Source: Helcococcus bovis
GTDB lineage: Bacteria; Bacillota; Clostridia; Tissierellales; Peptoniphilaceae
DNA length: 64,000 nt
Assembly (NCBI RefSeq): GCF_046035435.1
Contig: NZ_JBFNFH010000006.1
Strand: one strand, 5' to 3'
Each line of letters begins with the position of its first letter. Position 1 is the stretch's first letter. The notes below the pieces were generated by a model. The model saw only the letters and a list, made by a program, of their open reading frames with translations. It was not told the origin of the DNA and did no database searches. This document shows, piece after piece, positions 18,150 to 27,677 of this stretch. The position numbers were made by a program, and so were the translations under genes.

Positions 18150-18555
18150 TTTTATCTCCTTTATCTTCATTGATTTGTTTTAATATTATTTTTAATTTTT
18201 TTGGTATTGGTAAACCTAAAAAAGTAGCATTTTCTAAAATAGAAATTTCTTCATTTGATAAGTAAAAGAAAATAACTGCAGTTCTAAGTGCTGCTCCATT
18301 TCCTATTACATTTACATCTATAATGTTTGCAATTCCTACAAGCATAAATATGATTACTTTTCTAAATATCCCTCTAAATCCTACACTAGATGATAATTTT
18401 TTCTCATCTATAGCTCTCATAACCCCAGTTATATAGTCAATAACTACAAAACTAACTAAAGCAATTACTAAAGCATCTATTCCACCTAAAAAGTATCCAA
18501 CAAATGCTCCTATACTTGTAAATGTTATTTGTAAAAAATTCCACATTGTTTTCAT
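18142..18555 (-). CDS. Phage holin, phi-LC3/Cph1 (holin_4) type
   Basis: A 137-residue membrane protein with three hydrophobic segments (about residues 12-30, 30-48 and 68-85). A short loop after the second segment carries DYITGVMRAIDEKKLSSSVG, the typical signature of the toxin-secretion/phage-lysis holin family. It overlaps the amidase gene, giving the classic holin-endolysin cassette. Confidence 0.88.
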   Translation of the reverse strand: MKTMWNFLQITFTSIGAFVGYFLGGIDALVIALVSFVVIDYITGVMRAIDEKKLSSSVGFRGIFRKVIIFMLVGIANIIDVNVIGNGAALRTAVIFFYLSNEEISILENATFLGLPIPKKLKIILKQINEDKGDKNE

Positions 18556-18570
18556 AATACTCTCCTTAAA

Positions 18571-18729
18571 TTATTTATTAATTTTTTCTTTTAGCTTGTT
18601 CATTTCATAATCCAAATCATCCAACAAAGTATTAACCTTAAAAATATCTTCATTTAATTTATCTAGAATTTTTAAGGCTTCTACTTTTTGTTTTTCTTTT
18701 TCAATTAATTGTTTTTCATTTTCATTCAT
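18571..18729 (-). CDS. Small coiled-coil phage protein, 52 aa
   Basis: An open frame starting MNENEKQLIEKEKQ behind a GGAGG site lies between the tail-fibre-like gene and the holin. The product is almost entirely charged heptad-like helix. Small proteins of this kind (XkdX or hemolysin XhlA-like position) are common here in Firmicutes phages, but it has no membrane segment. Its role is unknown. Confidence 0.65.
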   Translation of the reverse strand: MNENEKQLIEKEKQKVEALKILDKLNEDIFKVNTLLDDLDYEMNKLKEKINK

Positions 18730-18737
18730 ATTTCCTC

Positions 18738-20090
18738 CTAATTAGTTTTAATCCAAGTACCTTGCCTGTATTTATATGTCTCTATTTGACCATCTCTATA
18801 TCCAAATATAAGAAGCGAACCGTGGTCACTAGATGAGTATTTGTGTATAATAGCGACTCCTTGAGTTGATGCATATACATGAGCTATAGAAATTCCAACA
18901 GGAACTTTACTACTCCAAAACTTCTTTATCGCAGCTAAATAATCTCCTACAGCTACTTCTCCTGGAGCTGTATAAATGGTTATTTGCTTTATTAACTCAT
19001 AGCCATTTATAGTCATAGGATTTAACCATAAACCTTTTGCATTATTTTCTGGAATCATACCAACGCCAATAGATTTTTTTCCTATTACAAGCGCTGGCTC
19101 TCCTTTAGGTGTAGATATATAAGTTGATAGGCTTGAAAATTTATCCCCATATCTAATATTCCAAATTTCTCCCCTATCAATTGCTACATTATTTTTTGAA
19201 TAACTTATTGATGAAGTATATCTTTTTACACCTTCAACATCTATTTGCCAATTAGGTGAGTTTATGTTTTTTCCTGATGAGTCATTAACAGTAGAATAAC
19301 CAACTAACCCTAAAGCTTTTATAGTTGTTCCCATTGGATCTTCAATTGATTTTGTATATCTTTTTACAGTAAAGTTTGAAAGATAAGGGCTCTTATATGC
19401 CCTTGATACAACTGTAGCTATCGTTTTTGTAGTTGAATTCCCCCTGTTATCAGTTACTGTTACTGATACTGGAAGAGAACCTGCCTTTGTTATTTTTACA
19501 GATACTTTCTGACTATTGTAGGTATTTCCTTGAAAATTGATATTGTAGTTTTTAATTGTTGCTCCATCTTTTCCATAAGCGGATACATTTATATTTACTG
19601 TATGGACATTTTGAACACCATATAAAGAATTTCCTAAAAGGGACTGATTTATACCTGAAACACTAACACCCCCAGAATTTATTACTGGAGGTGTTGTGTG
19701 TATTTTATCTAATTGTATAGTTTCACTTTTATTTAAGTTATATGTTCCAGAATAGTATGCCCCAACAGATATTGATATAGGAACAGACTTTGTTCCATCT
19801 GCATTATGATTTACTGTAACAGTTCCTTTAGCTAAAACTGTGTTGTTATAAGCAGTACCAAAATATGAACTTGAGTGAACAACTGACCCATTTATTACAA
19901 CTTTTGAATTGTATATAGCATACCAAGACCCACTTGACCTTAAACCATTTGTAATTAATTTCCATTCAATCTTACTAGTTTTATTTTTTTTATCTTGAAA
20001 TATGACATTCCAGAATAGTTCTGCACGAATATAACTACTTGAACTATCATATCTCCAATCATTTGTTTTTATAACTCCACTTTTTGCCAT
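18738..20090 (-). CDS. DUF859-type phage structural protein (tail or baseplate)
   Basis: About 450 residues, starting at ATG 20090, which overlaps the stop of the preceding gene as TAATG and has GGAGGAG upstream. The N-terminal part is a beta-sandwich (SSYIRAELFWNVIFQDK and SGSWYAIYNSKV), and Ig-like stretches follow (VNINVSAYGKDGATIKNY, SLPVSVTVTDNRGNST). This matches the DUF859 family of siphophage tail-tip proteins. The C-terminal 80 residues may be the exposed, host-contacting part. Confidence 0.75.
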   Translation of the reverse strand: MAKSGVIKTNDWRYDSSSSYIRAELFWNVIFQDKKNKTSKIEWKLITNGLRSSGSWYAIYNSKVVINGSVVHSSSYFGTAYNNTVLAKGTVTVNHNADGTKSVPISISVGAYYSGTYNLNKSETIQLDKIHTTPPVINSGGVSVSGINQSLLGNSLYGVQNVHTVNINVSAYGKDGATIKNYNINFQGNTYNSQKVSVKITKAGSLPVSVTVTDNRGNSTTKTIATVVSRAYKSPYLSNFTVKRYTKSIEDPMGTTIKALGLVGYSTVNDSSGKNINSPNWQIDVEGVKRYTSSISYSKNNVAIDRGEIWNIRYGDKFSSLSTYISTPKGEPALVIGKKSIGVGMIPENNAKGLWLNPMTINGYELIKQITIYTAPGEVAVGDYLAAIKKFWSSKVPVGISIAHVYASTQGVAIIHKYSSSDHGSLLIFGYRDGQIETYKYRQGTWIKTN

Positions 20091-22033
20091 TACAAAACTC
20101 CTCCAGTCCATCTAAATAATGTAAATTCTTCTTTATATCTTTCAGCTACATGGTTTCCAAATCCTATAGTTCTTGTAACATATAAAGAATTAGCCTCAAC
20201 AACTCCATCTCTTAATTTCATTGTTTCTTGCTCATTTGATATCATTGAAATTCCATCACTTCCTACCCTAACCTTATTTAATTGACCACTAGAACCCCAT
20301 TCAGTATAGGTGTTTCCTTTATCATCCATACCACTTACAATCTTTGCTGATAGTTCTTCAATATTAGTCCTATTATTTTCTATATTTTCTTTTAGGTTTG
20401 TAAATAACAACTCAAATTCAGTGCTACTTTGTTCAAAGCTTGTAATCCTTTTATTAATATTTTCATTGTTAGAATTATAATCAGTAACAGAAACACTTTG
20501 AGCTATTAGCTTATCCGTTTGTTCTTTGTATGTATTAAATTTCTCATTATTAACAGTTTGTTTTATTGCTACATTAGAAGAAATATCTAAGCTAGTGCCA
20601 ACATCTGAAGCAAGCTTATCAACTGTGATAGATTTTGCTCCAATCCTCTCACCTTTTATCATTCCATCTAAAGTCATCCCAACTACATACGGTCCTTTAT
20701 ATCCATTAGTTGAACCAGCTATCCCATTCATGTTTATTTGAAGAATCTTTGTAGCTGTTTCTTTATCCATTGTATCCATATACAAATCTCTGACCCATCT
20801 ACCATTTTCATCATACTCTGTAAGTTTATACCCACCTTGAGATGTAGTCATTTGCCTATTTAATTCATCTATCATAGACTTTAATTTTGAATTATCTTCT
20901 ATTCTTCTCTCATCAATATCTTTAATCATTGATGAATAACTTGAATTTATACTTTGAGTAAATCCTAATTCAATAGTTTCTCCCAAGGTTAATCTCATAT
21001 CCCATGGTCTTTGAATTGGGATTGTTTGTTTAAGAAGTGGGAAGACTTTATCCATTCCATAATCTTTAGAAATACACCTTATTCTATCTCCCAAATCAAT
21101 AGATTCATAATCAAGTCCAAATTCTGATAAATCTAAAGCTGTTAAATTTAAGCTTAATCTTTCAAACTGATTATTTGAAAGATACTCTTTAGCTTTTCTA
21201 TATAGGTTAGATTCTAAAGTAACATCTTGCCACTTTACTACTTTTGCAATAAAACCAAATCTCTTTACAGCCTCATCAGATTTTACAAAATAGTCTCCAT
21301 TATTCATAGAAGATACATTTACATGTTTTTTTAATAACTCTTCTTTTGTTTCTATATCTTTAGATACTTCAGCTCCAAGTGGTAAAACAGCTGTTACCAA
21401 ATCTTCTGAAGATAAATTATCTGAAAACTCCATAAGATTTTGACCAAATTGAATAGCTTGATTTGGATTTTTTCCATAATCACTTATATTGATATAGTCA
21501 ATATAAATTTTATCTTCAAATCTTAAGCGAAGAAAACCACCCAATCTATCAAGTAATTTTGACTTTATTGCCTCAAATGTAGTTTCATAATTTGTCATTC
21601 TATATAAGGAATCGTTGGGATCTGTTACAGTTACAACTCCAACTTCTAGCCTCTTTTTTTCTTCTACTTGACTATTATGTTGATTAATTAAACTCTCAAA
21701 AAAACTAAAAACACTAATATTTTGATAAACTTTTTGTGGTTGTATAGAATCAGCTAAAAAGCTTAATTCCCCAACACATGTAACCTTTTTATTATCTGAC
21801 ATATCCTTTTCAATACTTCTAATGTCTCCATGAAATATCTTCTTATTATTTTTATATACTGATATAATCCCATCTCTATTTTTAAGTTTGTCATACATAT
21901 AATGGTCTTTAGTAATAATAAAGCTTAGAGTTCCTGCAGTATTTAATTCAAGATTTAACTCAGGGTCTATCAAATAACACCTTTCATCATTTGGATAATA
22001 TAATGTTTTGTCTTTATATTTTATTTGATACAT
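20090..22033 (-). CDS. Phage tail-tip protein (prophage endopeptidase/Tal type)
   Basis: A 647-residue protein downstream of the distal tail protein, the usual place of the tail-associated (Tal, minor structural) protein. The N-terminal 350 residues match the hub fold (YQIKYKDKTLYYPNDE, later PILQTIPIQRPW-like features). A helical region, RIEDNSKLKSMIDELNRQM, and a trimeric-looking stalk follow. It overlaps the upstream gene by one base. It forms the tail tip and may carry a wall-degrading activity, but no catalytic motif is clear to me. Confidence 0.78.
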   Translation of the reverse strand: MYQIKYKDKTLYYPNDERCYLIDPELNLELNTAGTLSFIITKDHYMYDKLKNRDGIISVYKNNKKIFHGDIRSIEKDMSDNKKVTCVGELSFLADSIQPQKVYQNISVFSFFESLINQHNSQVEEKKRLEVGVVTVTDPNDSLYRMTNYETTFEAIKSKLLDRLGGFLRLRFEDKIYIDYINISDYGKNPNQAIQFGQNLMEFSDNLSSEDLVTAVLPLGAEVSKDIETKEELLKKHVNVSSMNNGDYFVKSDEAVKRFGFIAKVVKWQDVTLESNLYRKAKEYLSNNQFERLSLNLTALDLSEFGLDYESIDLGDRIRCISKDYGMDKVFPLLKQTIPIQRPWDMRLTLGETIELGFTQSINSSYSSMIKDIDERRIEDNSKLKSMIDELNRQMTTSQGGYKLTEYDENGRWVRDLYMDTMDKETATKILQINMNGIAGSTNGYKGPYVVGMTLDGMIKGERIGAKSITVDKLASDVGTSLDISSNVAIKQTVNNEKFNTYKEQTDKLIAQSVSVTDYNSNNENINKRITSFEQSSTEFELLFTNLKENIENNRTNIEELSAKIVSGMDDKGNTYTEWGSSGQLNKVRVGSDGISMISNEQETMKLRDGVVEANSLYVTRTIGFGNHVAERYKEEFTLFRWTGGVL

Positions 22034-22704
22034 TACAAATCACCTCTTTTGTATGATATTTCCACAGTTCCTCTTCCCTTAAATTTTAGTAACATACTAT
22101 TTTTTGCCTTTATTTGAGGAACAATATTAACTCCATCATAAAGTTTATATTCTTTGTTATTGAATATTACTATAAGATTACTTGAACTTTTAACCCTAAA
22201 ATTTGGCTTTATATACATCTGACTTTTTTCATCTATTCTAATTTCTTTTATATTATCAGTTGAAATATCAGTTGAAAATTTTTCTATTTTCTTTACCCCT
22301 AAAGAATTGATATCTTCTTTAAAATACTTGAATGGCTCTAAAATATATGATATTTCTACATAGGTATAGTTCTTATCAGTTTTTATTTCTTCAACAATAA
22401 ATCTTCCATAATAAAAATATTTACTATCAATAGAAATGGTATTTTTAACTCCATGTATACTATTTAAAAATTCTTGGTATTTAGTTTCAAACTTTACTAA
22501 ATCTGAAACTAAAAACTCCAAACTTCCTTCACGATTTGAATATATAATTTCTACACCATTATCAACTTCTAATTGACCTTGAACTCCTGGTACTTCAATA
22601 TATGATACTTTAGGACTTGCTAAATTTATTATAGGTTTTGATGTAGGAACAAGACCAAAATCTTTATATAAATTTGTATTTCCTATTTTCACTTCATATT
22701 TCAT
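22033..22704 (-). CDS. Distal tail protein (Dit)
   Basis: A 223-residue protein with the siphovirus tail component signature (VPTSKPIINLASPKVSYIEV near residues 19-38, then GVQGQLEVDNG). It lies between the tape measure and the tip protein. Dit forms the hexameric ring that joins the tail tube to the tip. Length and position are both standard. Confidence 0.82.
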   Translation of the reverse strand: MKYEVKIGNTNLYKDFGLVPTSKPIINLASPKVSYIEVPGVQGQLEVDNGVEIIYSNREGSLEFLVSDLVKFETKYQEFLNSIHGVKNTISIDSKYFYYGRFIVEEIKTDKNYTYVEISYILEPFKYFKEDINSLGVKKIEKFSTDISTDNIKEIRIDEKSQMYIKPNFRVKSSSNLIVIFNNKEYKLYDGVNIVPQIKAKNSMLLKFKGRGTVEISYKRGDL

Positions 22705-22707
22705 CTC

Positions 22708-25569
22708 TTACCATCCTTTTTGCTTTCTCATAGAAAGTTTATTTAACTCTATATCCATTGGTCCTGCCATTCTTTGCGCTAGTTCTTTTGAGTCTATATA
22801 TACTGAATTATTAGAAAACTGTGGGAAATACTCTTTCATGATATTAAAAATTTGACTCATAATATCTAATGATGCTTTATTTGCACCTTGAGTCATGTTT
22901 TCTAAAGTGGAAAGACCCATAATAACCTCTGGTCCTGTTTCCCCTCCACCTAAAAGAGTGTTTCCTTTTTGACCAAAAATTGTAGCACCATTTAATAGCA
23001 TAGGTTTATTCATAGCCTTTTTATACCAATCAACTGATAACCTTGGGATAGAAGGTGGTGCTAATGAAAATTTTCCTTTTATTGAAAAATGTGGAAGTTT
23101 TATCTTTGGTAAAGACCATTTAAAATTAAAAAATCCTTTAATTTTATCAATAGCATTTTTTACAAAATCTTTAGCTGCATTAATGGGTGTTGTAATTGCT
23201 GTTTTTATTCCATTCCATATATTTGTAACTGTAGATTTTAATCCCTCAAATACTGATGATACAGTTGATTTAATTGTATTAGTAACATTTGTAATAGTTG
23301 TTTTTATACTATTCCATACTGAAGAAGCTACTTCTTTTATTCCATTAAATATATTTGAAACCACTGTTTTTATACTGTTAAATATAGTTGTTATTACAGT
23401 TTTGATGGCATTTACTACAGTAGTTACTACTGTTTTTATAGAACCCCAAATAGTTATAAACACCAGTTTTATTGCTTCTAAAACTGTTGAAATTATTGTC
23501 TTAATTGTATTAATTGAACTTGTTATAAAGTTTTTAATATATGTCCAAACACTTATAATAATCTCTTTACAGTTTTCCCAAATAAATTGAAAAGGAAGTG
23601 TAATTATATTAAAGGCTGCAGATATTATTGATGAAATTGCCATTATGCCTAAACTTACAACATTTTTTATAGTCTCCCAAGTAGTTGTTATAAAGCTTGT
23701 AATGCAATTCCATATGCTTTCAAAAAATTGTTTTATTGCAGTCCAAGCTTGATTCCATGTAGTTCCAAAGAAACCTAAAAATACATCTAGTATTCCTTTT
23801 ATAGTTGATAGTACAATTTCAAATACAGATTTTATTCCATTCCATATAGATGAAAATATCTCTTTAATACCATTTAAGAAACTAGTCCAATTTAATGTAA
23901 ATATCCCAATAAAGACATCTAATATTCCAGTTATTGTTCCAAAAATAGTCTGTAGTATTGGAACTATTAACTTAAAAGCTCCTTCAAATATAGGTGCTAA
24001 TAGATTACTAAATCCAATCCATATATTCTTTAATGTATTTATAATAGAAGAAAAGTTAATACCTAAACTCTCAAATCTTTTAACAATTTCTGATATAAAA
24101 CCACTTATTGTATTTTTAATATTATTCCAAGTTTCTATTATGTTATTTCTAAAATCTTTATTGGTATTCCATAATGTTATAAAGGCTGCAACTAATGCCC
24201 CTATAAGTGCAATAACACCTGCTATTGGAGCTGTTATTCCTGCAATTGCTGTTCCAATTTTTCCAAGTATTCCTGATGTTCCTAAAAGCCCCGCTTTTAG
24301 TTTTCCAAAAACACCTACCATCTTTCCTATAGCAGAAACTAATATCCCAATTTTAGAGACGACACTTCCTAGAACCATTAAAAAAGGACCAATTGCTGCT
24401 GCAATAAGTCCAATTTTTACAATCGTCTCTTGTGTTTGTGGGTTTAGTTCCTTAAATTTTTTAATTAGTTCTGATATTTTTTGTATTAGTGGAGTAATAA
24501 CAGGAAGTAAAACCTCGCCAATAGTTGTTGCTACATTTTGAAGTTCAGTCTTTAGTATCTTCATTGACCCACTTGCACCTAAAGCTTCACGACCTGCTTG
24601 TCCTTGAGCATCGGCTGTCTGTTCCATTATTAAGGCTAGTGTGGCCGCTTGTTTTGTTTGTAGATCTAATGCTCCCTTACCTTTATATAATCCCATTTCA
24701 AGGGCTTTTTGTTTGATTGTAGCCTCATTTACACCCATACCATAGTTATCAAGCATCGAGTTATTGCCTTTAAGAGCACCGGTTAAAGCTTGAATAGCAG
24801 ATTCAGTACTTCCACCAAACATTGCAGATAAGTCTCCTGCAAGTGCAACAAGTTTTTGTGACATTTTAGCGGCTTCTTTATCAGATAAGCCACCAATATT
24901 TTTTAACATGGCTCCCATAGTATTTGAATATGTTAGAGCCTCACCTTTTGCTATTCCATAGTAAGAGTCAAGGCTATCTACCCATTTAATCATTTCTTTT
25001 GCAGAATCGCCATAAATTTGCTCTGTAGCTCCAATAGCATCTTGAAGATCTGCTGCCATATTAAATCCAACTGTTCCTATTGCAGCAAGCGGTAAGCTAA
25101 CTTTAGTGGTTAAACTTTGCCCAAAACCATTAATCTTATCTCCTACTCTTTCTATAGCTTTACCGGTTTCATCAAATTTCTTTGATAGCTTATCAAATTT
25201 TAGATTATCTAGTTGTTTTATATTTTCTTTAAGACTATCAAGCTTAGTCTCAGTTTCAACTATCTCTCTTTGAAGAGCGTCATATTTATCTTGACCAAGT
25301 GTACCATTTTCTAATTGAATTTTTGCTTGTTTATCAGCCTCTTTTAATGTCTCTAATTTATCAGTTGTATCTTTTACTGCATTTTGAAGTAGTTTTTGTT
25401 TTTGTGCTAGAAGTTCTGTATTTGAGGGATCTAATTTCAAAAGTCTATTAACATCTCTAAGTCCTTGTTGTGTACTTCTAATTGATGAATTAACTGAACG
25501 AAGTACCTTATCAAGACCAGTAGTATCTCCACCAATTTCAACAGTTATCCCTTTTATTCTTCTCGACAT
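22708..25569 (-). CDS. Tail tape measure protein
   Basis: About 953 residues from ATG 25569 (MSRRIKGITVEIGG) behind AAGGAGGGATTT. The N-terminal part is coiled coil (residues 10-110), followed by the conserved tape-measure core (ALKGNNSMLDNYG, GASGSMKILKTELQ). Several hydrophobic segments come next (about 385-480), then a long repetitive stretch with many IWNGIK/SIKTVV-like units. It sets tail length and is ejected into the host membrane. A size of 953 residues predicts a tail of roughly 140 nm, using about 0.15 nm per residue. Confidence 0.92.
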   Translation of the reverse strand: MSRRIKGITVEIGGDTTGLDKVLRSVNSSIRSTQQGLRDVNRLLKLDPSNTELLAQKQKLLQNAVKDTTDKLETLKEADKQAKIQLENGTLGQDKYDALQREIVETETKLDSLKENIKQLDNLKFDKLSKKFDETGKAIERVGDKINGFGQSLTTKVSLPLAAIGTVGFNMAADLQDAIGATEQIYGDSAKEMIKWVDSLDSYYGIAKGEALTYSNTMGAMLKNIGGLSDKEAAKMSQKLVALAGDLSAMFGGSTESAIQALTGALKGNNSMLDNYGMGVNEATIKQKALEMGLYKGKGALDLQTKQAATLALIMEQTADAQGQAGREALGASGSMKILKTELQNVATTIGEVLLPVITPLIQKISELIKKFKELNPQTQETIVKIGLIAAAIGPFLMVLGSVVSKIGILVSAIGKMVGVFGKLKAGLLGTSGILGKIGTAIAGITAPIAGVIALIGALVAAFITLWNTNKDFRNNIIETWNNIKNTISGFISEIVKRFESLGINFSSIINTLKNIWIGFSNLLAPIFEGAFKLIVPILQTIFGTITGILDVFIGIFTLNWTSFLNGIKEIFSSIWNGIKSVFEIVLSTIKGILDVFLGFFGTTWNQAWTAIKQFFESIWNCITSFITTTWETIKNVVSLGIMAISSIISAAFNIITLPFQFIWENCKEIIISVWTYIKNFITSSINTIKTIISTVLEAIKLVFITIWGSIKTVVTTVVNAIKTVITTIFNSIKTVVSNIFNGIKEVASSVWNSIKTTITNVTNTIKSTVSSVFEGLKSTVTNIWNGIKTAITTPINAAKDFVKNAIDKIKGFFNFKWSLPKIKLPHFSIKGKFSLAPPSIPRLSVDWYKKAMNKPMLLNGATIFGQKGNTLLGGGETGPEVIMGLSTLENMTQGANKASLDIMSQIFNIMKEYFPQFSNNSVYIDSKELAQRMAGPMDIELNKLSMRKQKGW

Positions 25570-25589
25570 AAATCCCTCCTTCCTTAATT

Positions 25590-25627
25590 TTGAGTATAAA
25601 AAAAGCACCTACATTTGTAAGTGCTTG
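25590..25627 (-). terminator. Terminator before the tape measure gene
   Basis: On the minus strand AAGCACTTACA and TGTAGGTGCTT pair around a short loop and are followed by TTTTTTT. It follows the inserted PD-(D/E)XK gene, so the accessory unit ends with its own terminator inside the late operon. Confidence 0.8.
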
Positions 25628-25635
25628 ATACCTAT

Positions 25636-26118
25636 TTAATTAAACTTAATATCTTTTAATAACTCAATTAATTTTTTATATCTATCTTCAGATATAGTGT
25701 ATTTATTATACGTGTCTTCATTTATTTCTATAGTCCAATTTTCATTGCCATTATAGTAATAAATCCATTTTAGACCATTAGTATATAAAAAATGTGGATA
25801 TTTAGTAATATGTCCTATATATCCAACATCTAATTTATCATCTAAATACTTTACCTCAACTACTCCATATACCTTCCCTTTATTCTCCTGACTCCAAACA
25901 AAATCATTTGATAACAATGCAATATCAGCTATGCCATAATCACTTGTTAATCTTGAATCTTTATTCTTCCAAATACTATTTATATCAACAACCGATAAAT
26001 TTTCAGAATCAAAAGCATAATCTAGAATATTATATACTAAAATCTCTACTCCTGCTTCAATAGGACATTTTAATTCTATATCATTAATCTTTCTTTCTAC
26101 TTTCTTATAATCCATCAC
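25636..26118 (-). CDS. Small PD-(D/E)XK nuclease-like accessory protein
   Basis: A 160-residue protein not expected in a tail operon. The stretch YGIADIALLSNDF followed by YGVVEVKYL fits the D...ExK active site of PD-(D/E)XK enzymes, as in restriction-enzyme-like N-terminal domains. The gene sits between the tail chaperones and the tape measure with a terminator directly after it, the layout of a moron. It may act on foreign DNA or in superinfection exclusion, but the family assignment rests only on this motif and predicted alpha/beta pattern. Confidence 0.5.
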   Translation of the reverse strand: MMDYKKVERKINDIELKCPIEAGVEILVYNILDYAFDSENLSVVDINSIWKNKDSRLTSDYGIADIALLSNDFVWSQENKGKVYGVVEVKYLDDKLDVGYIGHITKYPHFLYTNGLKWIYYYNGNENWTIEINEDTYNKYTISEDRYKKLIELLKDIKFN

Positions 26119-26262
26119 TTCCCCTAAACAATAATTCTATCTGTTTAAAATTATTAAAATATTAATATTATAGTTCTAAATATTTCAATCTATTCTATCT
26201 TTATTATTTTAAAACTTATGAAATCATAGTAGTTATCATTTTCTTATAATTAAAAAATTTAT

Positions 26263-26514
26263 TTATTTCATTAATTCTTTAGCTTCTTTTTCTGTTATTT
26301 CTTCGATCTCGTCCATTATATCCAAATTACCTATAGAGTAAAAACTATCCTCTGTAGGATCATACCCCATCAATCTATCATTTATTTGATTGGGGCTTAT
26401 TTCTATCCAGTCTTCATTAATATACTCATAGGCTTCATCAACTAGATCATATGATGAATCTGAACTTTTACCCATCATTAATCTTTTTTTATATACCAAA
26501 AAAAATCGTTTCAT
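26263..26514 (-). CDS. Acidic hypothetical protein, 83 aa
   Basis: A short protein with a basic N-terminus (MKRFFLVYKKRL) and a very acidic remainder (EDWIEISPN, IMDEIEEITEKEAKE). It lies upstream of the PD-(D/E)XK-like gene and probably belongs to the same inserted unit. The build resembles DNA mimics or small regulators, but no family is recognised. A GGAGA site precedes the ATG. Confidence 0.5.
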   Translation of the reverse strand: MKRFFLVYKKRLMMGKSSDSSYDLVDEAYEYINEDWIEISPNQINDRLMGYDPTEDSFYSIGNLDIMDEIEEITEKEAKELMK

Positions 26515-26562
26515 AAATATTCTCCTCTTTTTAGTATATCAATAATTATTCTATAACAAAAT

Positions 26563-26727
26563 CTAAAACTTATCAAACTCCATCTGACCTGCAACCTTTT
26601 TATATTTAACAGTATCATTTCCCTTTTCAGTCCACATATCAATAACCATTCCAATTGTTAATAAATCTAACTCATAAATAGAAAGTCCAATCTCAAGACA
26701 CCTTAAGAGAAATAACGGAGTTGTCAT
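26563..26727 (-). CDS. Second tail-assembly chaperone frame (T-like), 54 aa
   Basis: Starts MTTPLFLLRCLEIGLS and overlaps the stop of the first chaperone as ATGA. It is in the -1 frame of that gene, so it can be made either by re-initiation or as a fusion through the slippery site at 26754-26748. Siphophages make a short G and a longer GT chaperone this way. The sequence LSIYELDLLTIGMVIDM matches the short proteins seen after tail chaperones in related phages. Confidence 0.7.
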   Translation of the reverse strand: MTTPLFLLRCLEIGLSIYELDLLTIGMVIDMWTEKGNDTVKYKKVAGQMEFDKF

Positions 26728-27089
26728 TTCTCTTGAGCTTTTTTCAACTTTTTTTTAGATTCAATTTGTGTATCTAAATTAACTCCCCATAAAGTTAGAA
26801 TTTCTGGTAGTATCTCATAAATAGAAAACATCTCAAATTGTTCCAACCAATCATTAATATTATTAGGAATTGTATTATCTGCATGATATGCCATGATATA
26901 AGCTACATTTTCAAATATTTCTAAATCTCCAATTTCAAATTCATCCTTTTTATTATTAAATGATTTTTCTAATTTAGATAAATCCTTAAAAACATCTCTC
27001 TTAAACTTTATCCTATAAAGCCTAGGGATGGTAGCTGAGGCCTTAAAAGCTACCTTTTTTTCTCCAACATCTATTATTTTTTCAATCAT
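26724..27089 (-). CDS. Tail assembly chaperone (G-like)
   Basis: A 121-residue protein between the major tail protein and the tape measure, the fixed position of the G chaperone. It contains the family-like LYRIKFKRDVFKDLSK region. The 3' end has a run of eight A residues followed by G, which supplies a classic slippery heptamer close to the stop. It binds the tape measure during tail assembly. Confidence 0.78.
   Translation of the reverse strand: MIEKIIDVGEKKVAFKASATIPRLYRIKFKRDVFKDLSKLEKSFNNKKDEFEIGDLEIFENVAYIMAYHADNTIPNNINDWLEQFEMFSIYEILPEILTLWGVNLDTQIESKKKLKKAQEK
26748..26754 (-). other. Programmed -1 frameshift site in the tail chaperone gene
   Basis: On the minus strand the sequence is TCT AAA AAA AAG TTG in the zero frame, giving the heptamer A-AAA-AAG. 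A -1 slip continues GTT GAA AAA AGC TCA AGA GAA ATG ACA ACT, which enters the 54-residue downstream frame without a stop. Confidence 0.7.
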
Positions 27090-27676
27090 TTCCCACTCCT
27101 AACATTTGTCATTCCGCTATTATCCGGAATATAAACATTTTTATACCAATTGTTATATGTCTCTACACTAGTAGTATCACCTGTCCTGGATTTAACCAAA
27201 CCATCTTCTCTAGGGTCAGCTGTTAAGCTTAAAGTTTCAGTTCCAGGTTCTATAGTATCTTCTTTTGTTTCTGACTCAATTGATGGTCTTGATGCTGAAC
27301 AGTTATATAAAACATGCCTTATAGCATTTTTATCTCCATCAAATTCAAATAAAAGTGCAAATTTTTCTGTTTCAGAAATATTAGCATTTTCTATTAAAAC
27401 TTTGTTTTTATCAAGGCTTTCTTTTAATATATCCGTTCTAAACCATTCAGGTATTAAAGCCATTTCTAAATCCCCTGAATATCCATTATTTGCAACAGAC
27501 CTAAAATATACAATACCATCTGCATAAAATGGAGATGATTCTCCTTCTGCATCTAAGCTTATACTAACAGCACCAGGTATTCTTTTAGGTGTTTCATAAA
27601 TATATGAACCATCTTCAGTTTTATTTAGTTTAGCCGCATGTACATTTTTCAGATTATATTTAATCTTATTTCCCAT
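27086..27676 (-). CDS. Major tail protein
   Basis: About 196 residues from ATG 27676 (MGNKIKYNLKNVHAAKLN), preceded by GGAGGATTAAA. It matches the phi13/TP901-type major tail protein family, with EAEGESSPFYADGI-like and SGDLEMALIPEWF elements. It forms the tail tube. It overlaps the chaperone start by four bases. Confidence 0.82.
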   Translation of the reverse strand: MGNKIKYNLKNVHAAKLNKTEDGSYIYETPKRIPGAVSISLDAEGESSPFYADGIVYFRSVANNGYSGDLEMALIPEWFRTDILKESLDKNKVLIENANISETEKFALLFEFDGDKNAIRHVLYNCSASRPSIESETKEDTIEPGTETLSLTADPREDGLVKSRTGDTTSVETYNNWYKNVYIPDNSGMTNVRSGK

Positions 27677-27677
27677 T

